64,000 nucleotides of DNA from Streptomyces sp. Go-475 (GTDB lineage Bacteria; Actinomycetota; Actinomycetes; Streptomycetales; Streptomycetaceae), in NCBI RefSeq assembly GCF_003330845.1, contig NZ_CP026121.1:2151501-2215500 (forward strand). The letters are read 5' to 3'. Below the pieces are notes generated by a model that worked only from the letters and a program-made list of their open reading frames with translations, did not search any database and was not told where the DNA came from. Position numbers and translations under genes: made by a program. The number at the start of each line of letters is the position of its first letter. Positions within the stretch are counted from its first letter, which is position 1. Positions 1 through 9,156 of this stretch are shown here, piece by piece.

Positions 1-558
1 GCCGCGCGCTGTTGCTGAACGGCTCCTTCTCCCGCTCCCGGACGATCGCGGCCACGATCCGCTTGGCCTGCTTCTCCTCGCCGTACGCCCGGAGGATGCG
101 GACGAGTTCGCCCGGCGGGTAGGTGTTGAGGACCTCGGCGGCGCTGACCCCGGTCGTCTGGTCCATGCGCATGTCGAGCGGCGCGTCCTGGGCGTAGGCG
201 AAGCCGCGGTCGGCCTCGTCGAGCTGCATGGAGGAGACGCCCAGGTCGAACAGGACGCCCTGCACGCGCGCGATGCCGAGCCTGCTCAGCACCTCGGGGA
301 GTTCGTCGTAGACGGCGTGGACGAGGGTGGCGCGCTCGCCGTGGGGCGCGAGGCGCTCGCCGGACAGGCGCAGCGCCTCCTTGTCGCGGTCCAGGGCGAC
401 GAGGCGGACGCCGGGGAACCGCTCCAGGAGCGCCTCGCTGTGGCCGCCGAGCCCGAGGGTGCAGTCGACGACCACCGCGTCCGGCCCTTCCAGGGCGGGT
501 GCCAGCAGGTCCAGGCACCGCTGGAGCATCACCGGGACGTGTCGACTCTGGCTCAAGG
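1..558 (-). CDS. rsmH: 16S rRNA m4C1402 methyltransferase RsmH (partial, 5' end only)
   Basis: The first 186 residues of RsmH (MraW) are present; the rest lies beyond the left edge. The protein N4-methylates C1402 of 16S rRNA using S-adenosylmethionine. The sequence begins [18 protein letters not shown], followed by the SAM-binding stretch [19 protein letters not shown], then LDRDKEAL and the family motif [18 protein letters not shown] start at TTG 558 because GAGAGGG lies 5-6 bases upstream and [10 protein letters not shown] is the usual N-terminus. It is normally the first gene of the dcw cluster (ftsL and ftsI would follow to the left). No mraZ precedes it. Identification is secure. Confidence 0.95.
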
Positions 559-908
559 GGCCCTCTCAGATCCGGCGGGCCCGTACGCACCGCCGGGTCC
601 CCGCCCGCTCGTGAAGGGGACGGCCTGCCGGCGCCGGAAGCGTCAGCCGACCGGGAGCGGGAGGAGGCCGAGCCGCACGTACGCGCCGCGCACGCGGGGA
701 GATCTCCGGTCGTCGCCGGGGTCTCCGAAGGAATCAGTCCAGCGGGGAGAGTCTCGCCTCCCGCTTCGCGTCACTTTAGTCCACCCTGTCTCCCGGTCAA
801 TCAACCGGCCTGCGCGTCGCGACCCCCGGCACACCACCCCTGTGGGTTACCTCACTACAACGCCCGATGGCGTTCTTTGTCCCCTCTCACAGCGGGACGG
901 GAACGCTC
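559..908. other. intergenic region between rsmH and the carbonic anhydrase
   Basis: This 350-base divergent region holds the candidate rsmH promoter (773-800). I see no convincing gene in it and no mraZ, which commonly precedes rsmH in other bacteria. Small open frames here lack family resemblance and ribosome binding sites. Confidence 0.5.
773..800 (-). promoter_or_regulatory. candidate promoter of rsmH / dcw cluster
   Basis: On the minus strand TTGACC (800-795) is separated by 16 bases from TAAAGT (778-773), a reasonable housekeeping-sigma match. It would give a leader of about 205 bases before rsmH. This is inference from the sequence only. Confidence 0.35.
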
Positions 909-1478
909 GTGACCAGTAACGTCATGGATATGACGACTTCTGCATCGGTTCCCACTGGCCCTCACGCCGCGACCACCGGCGGCACCGTCACCGACCGGCT
1001 CGTGGACGCGAACCAGCGTTACGCGGCGGCCTTCACCGATCCGGGCATGGACGCCCGCCCGGTCCTGCACGTCGCCGTCGTGGCCTGCATGGACGCCCGC
1101 CTCGACCTGCACGCGGCGCTCGGTCTGGAGCTCGGCGACTGCCACACCATCCGCAACGCGGGCGGTGTCGTCACGGACGACGTGATCCGGTCCCTCACCA
1201 TCAGCCAGCGCAAGCTGGGGACGCGCAGTGTCGTGCTCATCCACCACACGGGCTGCGGCCTGGAGAGTCTGACCGAGGACTTCCGCAACGAGCTGGAGGC
1301 CGAGGTCGGCCAGCGCCCGGCGTGGGCGGTGGAGTGTTTCTCGGACGTCGACCAGGACGTCCGGCAGTCGATGCAGCGCGTGCGGACCTCGCCGTTCCTG
1401 CTGCACACCGACGATGTGCGGGGGTTCGTCTTCGACGTGAAGACCGGCCTGCTGCGAGAGGTCGACCCCGCCGCCTGA
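909..1478 (+). CDS. beta-carbonic anhydrase (small actinobacterial type)
   Basis: This zinc enzyme interconverts CO2 and bicarbonate in the cytoplasm. Visible motifs are the first zinc Cys with the Asp-Arg dyad (ACMDARLDL), the conserved HTIRNAGGVVTDDVIRSL segment, and the second ligand pair HHTGC. At about 190 residues it matches the short actinobacterial class resembling mycobacterial Rv1284. I chose GTG 909 because GGGACGGG lies just upstream; ATG 924 and ATG 930 (MTTSASVP) are possible starts with poorer ribosome binding sites. It is divergent from rsmH and appears monocistronic. Confidence 0.88.
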   Translation: MTSNVMDMTTSASVPTGPHAATTGGTVTDRLVDANQRYAAAFTDPGMDARPVLHVAVVACMDARLDLHAALGLELGDCHTIRNAGGVVTDDVIRSLTISQRKLGTRSVVLIHHTGCGLESLTEDFRNELEAEVGQRPAWAVECFSDVDQDVRQSMQRVRTSPFLLHTDDVRGFVFDVKTGLLREVDPAA

Positions 1479-1758
1479 CCTGCTCGCCCACCCCGGAAAA
1501 CCACCTGCTGTAGCTGTCGAAAGCCTGTCAGTCACGCGTTCGAACAGCCGCAAGACCGACATATCGCGGCCAGTTGTCCCCAGTCGAGTGACACGAATCG
1601 GTAACGGCAGCAAGAATGCGGGGAGTGGCGTCACGCTGAACATCTCTCGCGTGGTGTCCGTGGTTCGGGGTGGGCCGGCCCGCGTCGTGGGGCGTCGGCC
1701 CGGGAAAATGGGGTATCCCGTGCTTCCTGGGAGCAGGGGAAAGGCCGAGGAGGGCCGG

Positions 1759-2799
1759 GTGACGACCTATGACGATCGAGCGAGCCTCACTGATCTGACC
1801 GCCGTGGTGGAGCGCGTGCGGGAGTCGGTGGAAGGCGTGATCGAGGGAAAGCCCGAGGTCGTACGGCTCTCGCTGACCGTGCTGCTCGCCGAGGGACATC
1901 TGCTGATCGAGGACGTCCCGGGAGTCGGCAAGACGATGCTGGCCAAGGCACTGGCGCGGTCCATCGACTGCTCGGTGCGGCGCATCCAGTTCACGCCCGA
2001 CCTGCTGCCGTCGGACATCACCGGTGTGTCCATCTGGGACCAGCAGCGCCGTGACTTCGAGTTCAAGCCGGGCGCGATCTTCGCGCAGGTGGTGATCGGC
2101 GACGAGATCAACCGCGCCTCGCCCAAGACGCAGTCCGCGCTCCTGGAGTCGATGGAGGAGCGCCAGGTCACCATCGACGGCAAGACCTACGAGCTGCCCA
2201 GCCCCTTCATGGTGGTGGCGACGCAGAACCCGGTCGAGATGGAGGGCACCTACCCGCTGCCGGAGGCCCAGCGCGACCGCTTCATGGCCCGGGTCTCGGT
2301 CGGCTACCCGAGCGCGGAGGCCGAGCTGCAGATGCTGGACGTGCACGGCGGTGTCTCGCCGCTGGAGGACCTCCAGCCCGTGGCGCACGCGCACGAGATC
2401 CTCAAGCTGATCGAGGCGGTGCGCGGCGTGCACGTCGCCGAGCCGGTCCGGCGCTACGCGGTCGACCTGGTCGGCGCCACGCGTACGCACCCCGACCTCA
2501 GACTGGGCGCCTCGCCGCGCGCGACGCTGCATCTGCTGCGCGCGGCGAAGGCGACCGCGGCCCTCAGCGGCCGGGAGTACGCGCTGCCGGACGACGTGCA
2601 GGCCCTCGCCGTCGCCGTCCTGGCCCACCGCCTGCTGCCCACCGCCCAGGCCCAGCTCAACCGCCGCACGGCCGAGCAGGTCGTCGAGGAGATCCTGCAG
2701 CGCACCCCGGTGCCGGCGGCGCCCCAGCAGCAGAGCGGCTTCGGCGCCGTGGGCCGCACCGCTCCGGTCTACCCCTCGCACCCGCCGCGGAGGCTGTGA
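1759..2799 (+). CDS. MoxR-family AAA+ ATPase
   Basis: A 346-residue MoxR ATPase. The Walker A segment is EDVPGVGKTMLAKAL, followed by the MoxR signature RIQFTPDLLPSDITG, Walker B-like GDEINRASPKTQSALLE, and sensor region TQNPVEMEGTYPLPEAQ. MoxR proteins act as chaperone-like ATPases and are typically encoded with DUF58 and transglutaminase proteins, as here. GTG 1759 follows a strong GAGGAGGG site; the open frame extends further upstream but without a better start. Its stop TGA overlaps the next start by one base (TGATG), so the operon is translationally coupled. The 280 bases upstream hold no gene. Confidence 0.93.
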   Translation: MTTYDDRASLTDLTAVVERVRESVEGVIEGKPEVVRLSLTVLLAEGHLLIEDVPGVGKTMLAKALARSIDCSVRRIQFTPDLLPSDITGVSIWDQQRRDFEFKPGAIFAQVVIGDEINRASPKTQSALLESMEERQVTIDGKTYELPSPFMVVATQNPVEMEGTYPLPEAQRDRFMARVSVGYPSAEAELQMLDVHGGVSPLEDLQPVAHAHEILKLIEAVRGVHVAEPVRRYAVDLVGATRTHPDLRLGASPRATLHLLRAAKATAALSGREYALPDDVQALAVAVLAHRLLPTAQAQLNRRTAEQVVEEILQRTPVPAAPQQQSGFGAVGRTAPVYPSHPPRRL

Positions 2800-4160
2800 T
2801 GACCACCGCGGGGACGGGGCACGCGGAGGCCGACCGGGGCGAGAAGGGCGGCATCCGCACCGCCCTGGCCGGTCTGACCACCCGCGGACGCTCCTTCCTG
2901 GCCGCCGGTGTCGCGGCCGCCATCTGCAGTTACGTGCTCGGGCAGAGCGACCTGCTGCGCGTCGGCCTGCTCCTGGCGGTGCTGCCGCTGGTGTGCGCGA
3001 CGGTGCTGTACCGCACGCGCTACCGGGTCGCCGGCAGCCGCCGGCTCTCCCCCGCGCGCGTGCCCGCCGGCAGCGAGGCCCGGGTCCACCTGCGGATGGA
3101 CAACGTCTCGCGGCTGCCCACGGGTCTGCTGATGCTCCAGGACCGGGTGCCGTACGTGCTCGGCCCCCGGCCCCGCTTCGTGCTCGACCGGATGGAGGCG
3201 GGCGGCCGGCGCGAGGTGTCCTACCGGGTCCGTTCCGACCTGCGCGGCCGCTACCCGCTGGGCCCGCTCCAGCTGCGCCTGACCGACCCGTTCGGCATGT
3301 GCGAACTGACCCGGTCCTTCTCCACGTACGACACCCTGACGGTGATCCCGCGCGTGGAACCGCTGGCCCCGGTGCGCCTGAGCGGCGAGGCGAAGGGGTA
3401 CGGCGACGGGCGGCAGCGCTCGCTCGCCCTGGCCGGGGAGGACGACGTCATCCCGCGCGGTTACCGCTACGGCGACGACCTGCGCCGCGTGCACTGGCGC
3501 TCCACGGCCCGCTACGGCGAGCTGATGGTGCGCCGCGAGGAGCAGCCGCAGCGCGCCCGCTGCACGGTCCTGCTCGACACCCGGGGCATCGCCTTCCAGG
3601 GCGCGGGCCCGGACTCGGCCTTCGAGTGGGCCGTGGCCGGCGCCGCCTCCGTGCTGGTGCACATGCTCGAACGCGGCTTCTCGGTACGGCTGCTGACGGA
3701 CACCGGCAACGCGGTGCCCGGCGAGGGCGGTGACGGCTTCGCGGGCGCGCACCAGGAGTCGGCCGACGCGGCCGGGCTCATGATGGACACCCTCGCGGTG
3801 ATCGACCACTCCGACGGCGCGGGGCTGTCCCGGGCCTACGACGTGCTGCGCGGCGGGAACGAGGGGCTGCTGGTGGCCTTCCTCGGCGACCTGGACGAGG
3901 AGCAGACGGCGGTGCTGGGCAGGATGCGGCAGCGCAGCCCGGGCGCGGTCGCCTTCGTGCTGGACAGCGACACCTGGATGCGGGAACCGAGCGACGTGCC
4001 CGGTCCGTTGGACGGGAGCGGGGAGCGGCTGCGCATGCTGCGCGAGGCGGGCTGGACGGCCCTCGGCGTGCCGCGGGACGCCTCGCTGGACGAGCTGTGG
4101 CGGCAGGCCGACCGGGAGCGCAGGGGCATGGCCGCCGCGAGCGGCGGGGAGGGGCCGTGA
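2799..4160 (+). CDS. DUF58 (von Willebrand A-like) membrane protein
   Basis: A 453-residue protein with two hydrophobic segments near residues 25-70, a beta-rich middle, and the DUF58 core signature [20 protein letters not shown] around residue 225-245. DUF58 proteins resemble vWA domains and are partners of MoxR ATPases; the precise job is unknown. ATG 2799 is preceded by GGAGG at five bases and overlaps the moxR stop by one base. The stop overlaps the following ATG (TGATG at 4158-4162), so three genes form one coupled unit. The C-terminal half resembles a metal-binding vWA fold ([10 protein letters not shown]). Confidence 0.9.
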   Translation: MTTAGTGHAEADRGEKGGIRTALAGLTTRGRSFLAAGVAAAICSYVLGQSDLLRVGLLLAVLPLVCATVLYRTRYRVAGSRRLSPARVPAGSEARVHLRMDNVSRLPTGLLMLQDRVPYVLGPRPRFVLDRMEAGGRREVSYRVRSDLRGRYPLGPLQLRLTDPFGMCELTRSFSTYDTLTVIPRVEPLAPVRLSGEAKGYGDGRQRSLALAGEDDVIPRGYRYGDDLRRVHWRSTARYGELMVRREEQPQRARCTVLLDTRGIAFQGAGPDSAFEWAVAGAASVLVHMLERGFSVRLLTDTGNAVPGEGGDGFAGAHQESADAAGLMMDTLAVIDHSDGAGLSRAYDVLRGGNEGLLVAFLGDLDEEQTAVLGRMRQRSPGAVAFVLDSDTWMREPSDVPGPLDGSGERLRMLREAGWTALGVPRDASLDELWRQADRERRGMAAASGGEGP

Positions 4161-6554
4161 TGAGCGGGCGGGTACGACTGACGCTGGGCGCGTGGGCGGC
4201 CACGCTGATGGCCGCGTGCGCCCTGCTGCCCCTCGTGCAGCCCGCCACCTGGATCGTGCAGGCGGCCTTCCTGCTGGGCATCCAGTCGGGCGTGGGGGCG
4301 GCGGCCCGCCGGGTGCCGCTGGCGCGCCCGCTGACGGTGGCGGCGCAGGCCCTGGTCACCGTGGTGCTGCTGACCTTCGTGTTCGCCCGTGAGCAGGCCC
4401 TCGCCGGGCTGATCCCCGGGCCGCAGGCCATCGACCGCTTCGCGCTCCTGCTCCAGCAGGGCGGGGACGACATCGCGCGGTACGCGATCCCCGCGCCCCT
4501 GAGCTCCGACGGCATCCGGCTGATGCTCATCGGCGGGGTCCTGGTCATCGGGCTGCTGGTGGACATCCTGGCGGTGACCTTCCGCAGCGCCGCCCCGGCC
4601 GGACTGCCGCTGCTCGCCCTGTACTCGGTGGCCGCGGGGCTGTCCGACGGGGGCACGGACTGGCTGTGGTTCCTGGTCGCGGCGGCCGGCTATCTGATGC
4701 TGCTGCTGGCCGAGGGCCGGGACCGGCTCTCCCAGTGGGGCAGGGTCTTCGCCGGGGCCTCGCGCACGGCCGGCGGGGAGCCGGCCGGCGCGGCCGCCCC
4801 GATCCGCACCGGCCGGCGCATCGGCGTGGTGGCGCTGGGCATCGCCCTGGTGGTGCCGCTCGGGCTGCCCGCGATGAACGGCGGTCTGCTGGACTCCGTG
4901 GGAGCGGGCGCGGGCCGCGGCACGGGCGGCGGCGGCACGATCTCCGCCGTGAACCCGCTGGTGTCCCTGCGCGACAGTCTGAACGCGGACGAGGACCAGC
5001 AGGTCCTGTCCGTGCGGACCGAGATGCCGGACGTCTCGGACCTGTACCTGCGGATCGTGTCGCTGGACGACTTCGACGGCACCACCTGGAAGCCGTCCCG
5101 GCGCTCCATCACCGCTGTCCCCGACGGCACGTTCCCGCCGCCGATCGGCCTCAGCCCCGACGTCAAGCGCGCGGAGATCGACACCACCATCTCGGCGGCC
5201 GACTGGTACGCCCAGGACTGGCTGCCCATGCCGTACCCGCCGAGCGGCGTGACCATCAGCGGCAACTGGCGGTACGAGCCGCTGGGCATGACCCTGGTCG
5301 GCGACCACGGCCAGAACACGCGCGGTCTGAAGTACCAGGTCAAGAGCCTGGACGTGCAGCCGACGGCGGAGCGAGCTGGCCTCGGCGGGGCCGCCGCCCG
5401 CGGCCATCAAGCGGGACTTCACGGAGCTGCCCGACTCCCTGCCGGCGATCGTGGCCCGCACCGCCCGCCAGGTCACCGCGGGCGCCACCAACCCGTACGA
5501 CCAGGCGGTCAAGCTCCAGGACTGGTTCGCCGTGACCGGCGGCTTCGAGTACGACACGCAGGTGCAGGTCGGCAGCGGCTCGCAGGCGATCGCCCGCTTC
5601 CTGAAGGACAAGCAGGGCTTCTGCGTGCACTTCTCCTTCGCGATGGCGGCGATGGCCCGCTCCCTGGGCATACCGGCCCGGGTCGCGGTGGGCTTCGCGC
5701 CCGGCTCCCCGCAGGCGGACGGCTCGGTGTCCGTGGGGCTGCGGGACGCGCACGCCTGGCCCGAGCTGTACTTCGAGGGCGTGGGCTGGACCCGCTTCGA
5801 GCCGACGCCGAACCGCGGCTCGATGCCCTCGTACACCCTGCCGGACACCCCGGGCAGCTCCGTGCCGGACCCGGCGCGCCCGACCCAGTCCGCGTCGGCG
5901 GCGCCCTCCCCGACGCCCTCGGCGCGTGAGTCCTGCACGCCGGAGCAGAGGAGGCTGGACGGCGGCTGCGCGAGCGAGTCCCCGGCGGCGGCGCTGCCCA
6001 CGGACGACGACGGCCCGAAGTGGTACGCGATCCTGGCCTGGGCCCTCGCCGGTCTCGCGGTCCTGGTCCTGCCGCTGGCACCGATGCTGTGGCGCCTGCG
6101 GACCCGCTCGGTACGGCTGGGGGCACACGGCCGCGGCGACGCTGACGCGCTGCCGCACACGCTGGCGGTATGGCAGGAGCTGACGGACACCGCGTGGGAC
6201 TTCGGCATCGTGCCGGACGAGTCGCAGACGCCGCGCAAGGCGGCCGCCCGCATCGTCCGGCTGGGCAGCCTCGACGCGACGGCCGCGGCCTCGGTGCACC
6301 GGGTGGCGAACGCGGTGGAGCAGGTCCTGTACGCGCCGCAGCCCCGCCCGACGGCGGGCCTCACGGACGACGTCCGCCGTGCCGCAGCGGGCCTGAGCGC
6401 CGCGGTCGGCCGCCCCACCCGGCTCCGCGCGCTGGTGGCCCCGCGCTCCACCGTCCGCGTGCTGTGGGCAGTATCGGCCTGGTGGTCGGGGGTCCGGGAA
6501 CGGGCCCTGGCACTGCGGCCGGCGTGGCGCAAGGCATCGGGGCAGCAGGGCTGA
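4160..6554 (+). pseudogene. transglutaminase TgpA-family membrane protein, interrupted by a one-base frameshift
   Basis: Read in two frames this is a full TgpA-like protein of about 797 residues. The N-terminal half (4160 to about 5371) has several membrane helices and a DUF3488-type region. The C-terminal half (about 5376 to 6554) holds the transglutaminase core with catalytic Cys in KQGFCVHFSFAMAAMA and catalytic His in RDAHAWPELYFEG, then a Pro/Ser linker, another helix (WYAILAWALAGLAVLVLPL) and a cytosolic tail. The frames join at 5372-5375: frame one reads VQPTAERAGLGG while the next frame gives LASAGPPPAAIKRDFTEL. Removing one base there restores VQPTAEQLASAGPPP. This may be a genuine inactivating mutation or a sequencing error; everything else looks intact. 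Confidence 0.85.
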
Positions 6555-6655
6555 CGACAGAGACGGCCGGGGCCGGCCGGCCGCGGGTGCCTCGGCTTCC
6601 TGCGGCTCGGTCGGCCGCGCTGCCCCCGCACCCGCCCCTGCCCCTTCAAGGCATG

Positions 6656-6696
6656 CGTCAGGGGGTGACCACCTGGTCGGTGGTCACCCCCTGACG
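6656..6696. terminator. perfect 18-bp hairpin between convergent genes
   Basis: Arms CGTCAGGGGGTGACCACC (6656-6673) and GGTGGTCACCCCCTGACG (6679-6696) pair without mismatch around a TGGTC loop. It lies between the convergent transglutaminase and DUF3040 genes, so it can end transcription from both sides. No long U-tract follows, as is usual in Streptomyces. Confidence 0.85.
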
Positions 6697-6734
6697 TACG
6701 CGTTCACGTAGTCCTGGCGAGCTGTGGGGGCTGG

Positions 6735-7136
6735 CTAGTGGCCGCCCTGCTCGTCGCGGCGCTTCTGCCAGCGCTGCTCGATGCGGTCCATCATGGAGCG
6801 GCGTTGCCTGCCCTGACGGCGGGCCTGCGGCCCTCCGGCGGCACCGGCGGCCTGTTCGCCCGGCTTGGGGGCCTTGCGCCAGCCGGTCACGGCGAGCACC
6901 GCACAGCCCAGCATGACGAGGAAGCCCACGACGCTGAGCCAGACCTGCTTGGCGACCATACCGGCCATGAGGAGCGCAATACCTACGAGGAAGCCCGCGA
7001 CCGCCTGGTAGACCCGCCGCCGGGTGTACGTACGCAGCCCGCTTCCCTCGAGCGCCGACGCGAACTTGGGATCTTCGGCGTACAGCGCTCGCTCCATCTG
7101 CTCGAGCATGCGCTGCTCGTGCTCCGAGAGCGGCAC
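6735..7136 (-). CDS. DUF3040 small membrane protein
   Basis: A 133-residue protein starting MPLSEHEQRMLEQMERALYA, the hallmark of DUF3040 proteins of actinobacteria. Two adjacent membrane helices (VYQAVAGFLVGIALLMAGMV and a VWLSVVGFLVMLGCAVLAV segment) follow, then a basic tail ending in RWQKRRDEQGGH. GTG 7136 is chosen because GGAGG sits five bases upstream (AGGAGGACTCC-GTG). Function is unknown. A candidate promoter lies at 7186-7214. The gene is convergent with the transglutaminase and shares its terminator hairpin. Confidence 0.9.
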   Translation of the reverse strand: MPLSEHEQRMLEQMERALYAEDPKFASALEGSGLRTYTRRRVYQAVAGFLVGIALLMAGMVAKQVWLSVVGFLVMLGCAVLAVTGWRKAPKPGEQAAGAAGGPQARRQGRQRRSMMDRIEQRWQKRRDEQGGH

Positions 7137-7185
7137 GGAGTCCTCCTCATCGTGCAGTCGCCGGGGCGACCCGGGGGGTCTCTTC

Positions 7186-7214
7186 AGGATAGGCAGGGAA
7201 TCGCCCCCGTGAAA
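7186..7214 (-). promoter_or_regulatory. candidate promoter of the DUF3040 gene
   Basis: Minus-strand TTTCAC (7214-7209) and TATCCT (7191-7186) are separated by 17 bases, about 50 bases upstream of the GTG start. Confidence 0.4.
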
Positions 7215-7415
7215 CCCGCCCCTCTGCGCCAATTGGCCAACCGGAATCCGCCATGGACGTCCCGGCTCGCTGAGGCTTCCATTCCCCGGCGGCCGACCCG
7301 TCATGCCGGAACGGTCTCCCTCGATCATACGGCGCTCAGCCGCCATTCGGGGGGCCTGTGGCGTACTCCATCCACAGCCCAGGCGCTGATCAGCGGCGGT
7401 GACTCAGGAAGCGGC

Positions 7416-8213
7416 TCAGGCCCCGGCGGCCCCACGGGCCTCATCGGTCTCAACCGCCCCATGGGTCTCACCGAGCACATGAAGCTGCGTGGCCACCGAG
7501 TGGAAGGCCGGCAGCTCGGCCGCGGCCTCCTCCAGCTTCAGCAGCGCTTCCAAAGCTCCGGGCTCGGTGTCGACGAGGACGCCGGGCACGAGGTCGGCGA
7601 AGACCCGCACGCCGTGCACGGCGCCGATCCGCAGGCCCGCGGCCTCGACCAGCGCCGTGAGCTGCTCGGCGGTGAAGCGGCGCGGCACGGGGTCACCCGT
7701 GCCCCATCGTCCGTTCGGGTCGTCGAGCGCCTGCCGGGCCTCCTTGAAGTGGCCGGCGAGGGCGCGGGCCAGCACGGCACCGCCGAGTCCGGCGGCGAGC
7801 AGGCTGAGGACGCCCTCGGGGCGCAGGGCGGCCACCGCGTTGCGGACGCCCTCGGCCGGGTCGTCCACGTACTCCAGGACGCCGTGGCACAGCACCGCGT
7901 CGTAGCCACCGCGCTCGGCGACGTCGAAGAGGCCGTGGGCATCGCCCTGCACGCCCTTGACCCGGTCGGCGACGCCGGCCTCGGCGGCGCGGCGCTCCAG
8001 GGCGAACAGCGCGTTCGGGCTGGGGTCGACGACGGTGACCCGGTGGCCGAGGCGGGCGACGGGCACCGCGAAGTTGCCGCTGCCGCCCCCGGTGTCGAGG
8101 ACGTCCAGCGACTCCCGACCCGTGGCCTTGACCCGGCGGTCGAGGGCGTCCTGGAGGACTTCCCAGACCACGGCGGTACGGAGTGAGGCGCGGGGGCGCA
8201 TCGGGTCCGACAC
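7416..8213 (-). CDS. class I SAM-dependent methyltransferase
   Basis: A 265-residue protein with the Rossmann SAM-binding motif LDTGGGSGNFAVPVARLGH near residue 45, the acidic strand TVVDPSPNALF, and the post-motif CHGVLEYVDDPAEGVRNAV typical of small-molecule methyltransferases. The C-terminal third (GAVHGVRVFADLVPGVLVD) resembles CmoM/SmtA-like tRNA or small-molecule methyltransferases, but the substrate is not determinable. GTG 8213 (VSDPMRPRASL) has GAGGAG nine bases upstream; ATG 8201 is an alternative. It is transcribed toward the DUF3040 gene with a 279-base gap that shows no gene. Confidence 0.85.
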   Translation of the reverse strand: MSDPMRPRASLRTAVVWEVLQDALDRRVKATGRESLDVLDTGGGSGNFAVPVARLGHRVTVVDPSPNALFALERRAAEAGVADRVKGVQGDAHGLFDVAERGGYDAVLCHGVLEYVDDPAEGVRNAVAALRPEGVLSLLAAGLGGAVLARALAGHFKEARQALDDPNGRWGTGDPVPRRFTAEQLTALVEAAGLRIGAVHGVRVFADLVPGVLVDTEPGALEALLKLEEAAAELPAFHSVATQLHVLGETHGAVETDEARGAAGA

Positions 8214-8364
8214 GTCAGTTGACTCCTCGGCGCGGCACCGCCTCTTGCGCGGCGGAGCGGAACGGGGTGCCTTCCCGGCCCCGGCCACGGGGAGGGAAGA
8301 CTTCAGGCGTCCCCCACCCTATTGCCTCGGGCGCGGCGGCCGGCATGACCCGGCGCCGTAACCA

Positions 8365-8428
8365 TGACCAGCCGGTCAGGTGCCGTAGCCACCGGCCGGC
8401 AGGTGCCATGACCGCGACCGGCCGGTCA
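8365..8428. terminator. imperfect inverted repeat downstream of the HEPN gene
   Basis: TGACCAGCCGGTC (8365-8377) pairs with GACCGGCCGGTCA (8416-8428) with one mismatch across a 38-base loop that itself contains CCGGCCGG and repeated AGGTGCC. The right arm includes the stop codon of the HEPN-domain gene. It may be a terminator or only a repeat. Confidence 0.35.
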
Positions 8429-8989
8429 ACCCGCGTCCGGCATGTCCCTCCCCGGGCCGGGATCCTCCGGCCGCTCCTGGTCGGGGCGCGGCTGCGGGAG
8501 GACCGGCTGGAGGACGAGCATGCGCTCGACGAGCCGGAGGAACATCGCCACGTCCCGTATGAGGTCGTCGGCGTCCCGGCCGGTGGCCGCGCCCTGGATG
8601 CCCGCCTCCGCGCGGGCGCGGCGCCGGGCGCCGGAGGCGAACAGCGCGCTCCACTCGGTCAGTTCGGGCGCGATCTCGGGGAGCACTTCCCAGGCGCTGC
8701 GGATCTTGGCCCGGGCCCGGGGCGAGGTCTCCGGCCGCCCCCGGGCGGCGAGCACGGCGGCGGCCGTGCGCAGGGCGGCGAGGTGGGCGGTGGCGTAGCG
8801 CTCGTTCGGGGTTTCCAGGGCGCGGGCCTCGTCCAGTCCGGCGCGGGCCTGGGCGAGCAGGTCGAGGGCGGCGGGCGGGGCCGTGGCCCGGCGCAGCACG
8901 GGGTGCACGTCGCTCGCCGGGCCGGTCAGTGAGGGGGCAGGGCCGGTGGCGCGGCGCCGGCGGGCGGCTGCTGCGTGGTAGCTGGCCAT
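8426..8989 (-). CDS. SAV_6107-family HEPN-domain protein
   Basis: A 187-residue protein recognisable as the SAV_6107-type HEPN family of actinobacteria. The helical core runs from ALDLLAQARAGLDEARALE through ERYATAHLAALRTAAAVLAA to IRSAWEVLPEIAPELTEW. The RxxxxH-type catalytic motif of RNase HEPN proteins is not evident, so ribonuclease activity is not implied. The C-terminal tail is Pro/Asp-rich and probably disordered. ATG 8989 is preceded by GACAGGAGGTTCGTC, a strong ribosome binding site. The gene is divergent from the ABC/Pip operon, and its promoter region adjoins the TetR operator at 9119-9142. Confidence 0.82.
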   Translation of the reverse strand: MASYHAAAARRRRATGPAPSLTGPASDVHPVLRRATAPPAALDLLAQARAGLDEARALETPNERYATAHLAALRTAAAVLAARGRPETSPRARAKIRSAWEVLPEIAPELTEWSALFASGARRRARAEAGIQGAATGRDADDLIRDVAMFLRLVERMLVLQPVLPQPRPDQERPEDPGPGRDMPDAG

Positions 8990-9090
8990 GACGAACCTCC
9001 TGTCGTCTGTGTGACGGCACGTCCGTCAGGGAGTGCCGTATGTGACCCATCGTGAGGTATGGCACTGACAATCCGTTCTGACCTGCGGTT

Positions 9091-9119
9091 TTGCCCCGAT
9101 CGTAGGTTCGGAGTAGTTT
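9091..9119 (+). promoter_or_regulatory. promoter of the ABC/Pip/TetR operon
   Basis: TTGCCC (9091-9096), a 17-base spacer and TAGTTT (9114-9119) form a good promoter match. The operator palindrome starts at the last base of the -10 element and covers the expected transcription start. Confidence 0.55.
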
Positions 9120-9142
9120 TTGCACTGACCAGTCAGTTCAAA
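9119..9142. promoter_or_regulatory. TetR-type operator palindrome
   Basis: TTTGCACTGAC (9119-9129), two central bases, then GTCAGTTCAAA (9132-9142): an inverted repeat with a single mismatch per arm. Its size and position, just downstream of the -10 element, fit a TetR operator. The TetR gene encoded at the end of the operon (11998-12642) is the likely ligand-responsive repressor. A related half site, GGCACTGACAA, lies about 60 bases upstream (near 9061). Confidence 0.6.
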
Positions 9143-9156
9143 TTCAGGGGAGACTC

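Noticed and set aside
643..837. 64-residue open frame on the minus strand upstream of rsmH
   Set aside because: Arg-rich composition, no ribosome binding site and no similarity; overlaps the candidate rsmH promoter.
1479..1758. Regulatory RNA between the carbonic anhydrase and moxR genes
   Set aside because: The 280-base gap contains no conserved riboswitch core or strong hairpin.
5340..5460. Programmed ribosomal frameshift in the transglutaminase gene
   Set aside because: No slippery heptamer and no downstream pseudoknot are evident at 5369-5380; a simple insertion or sequencing error is more likely.
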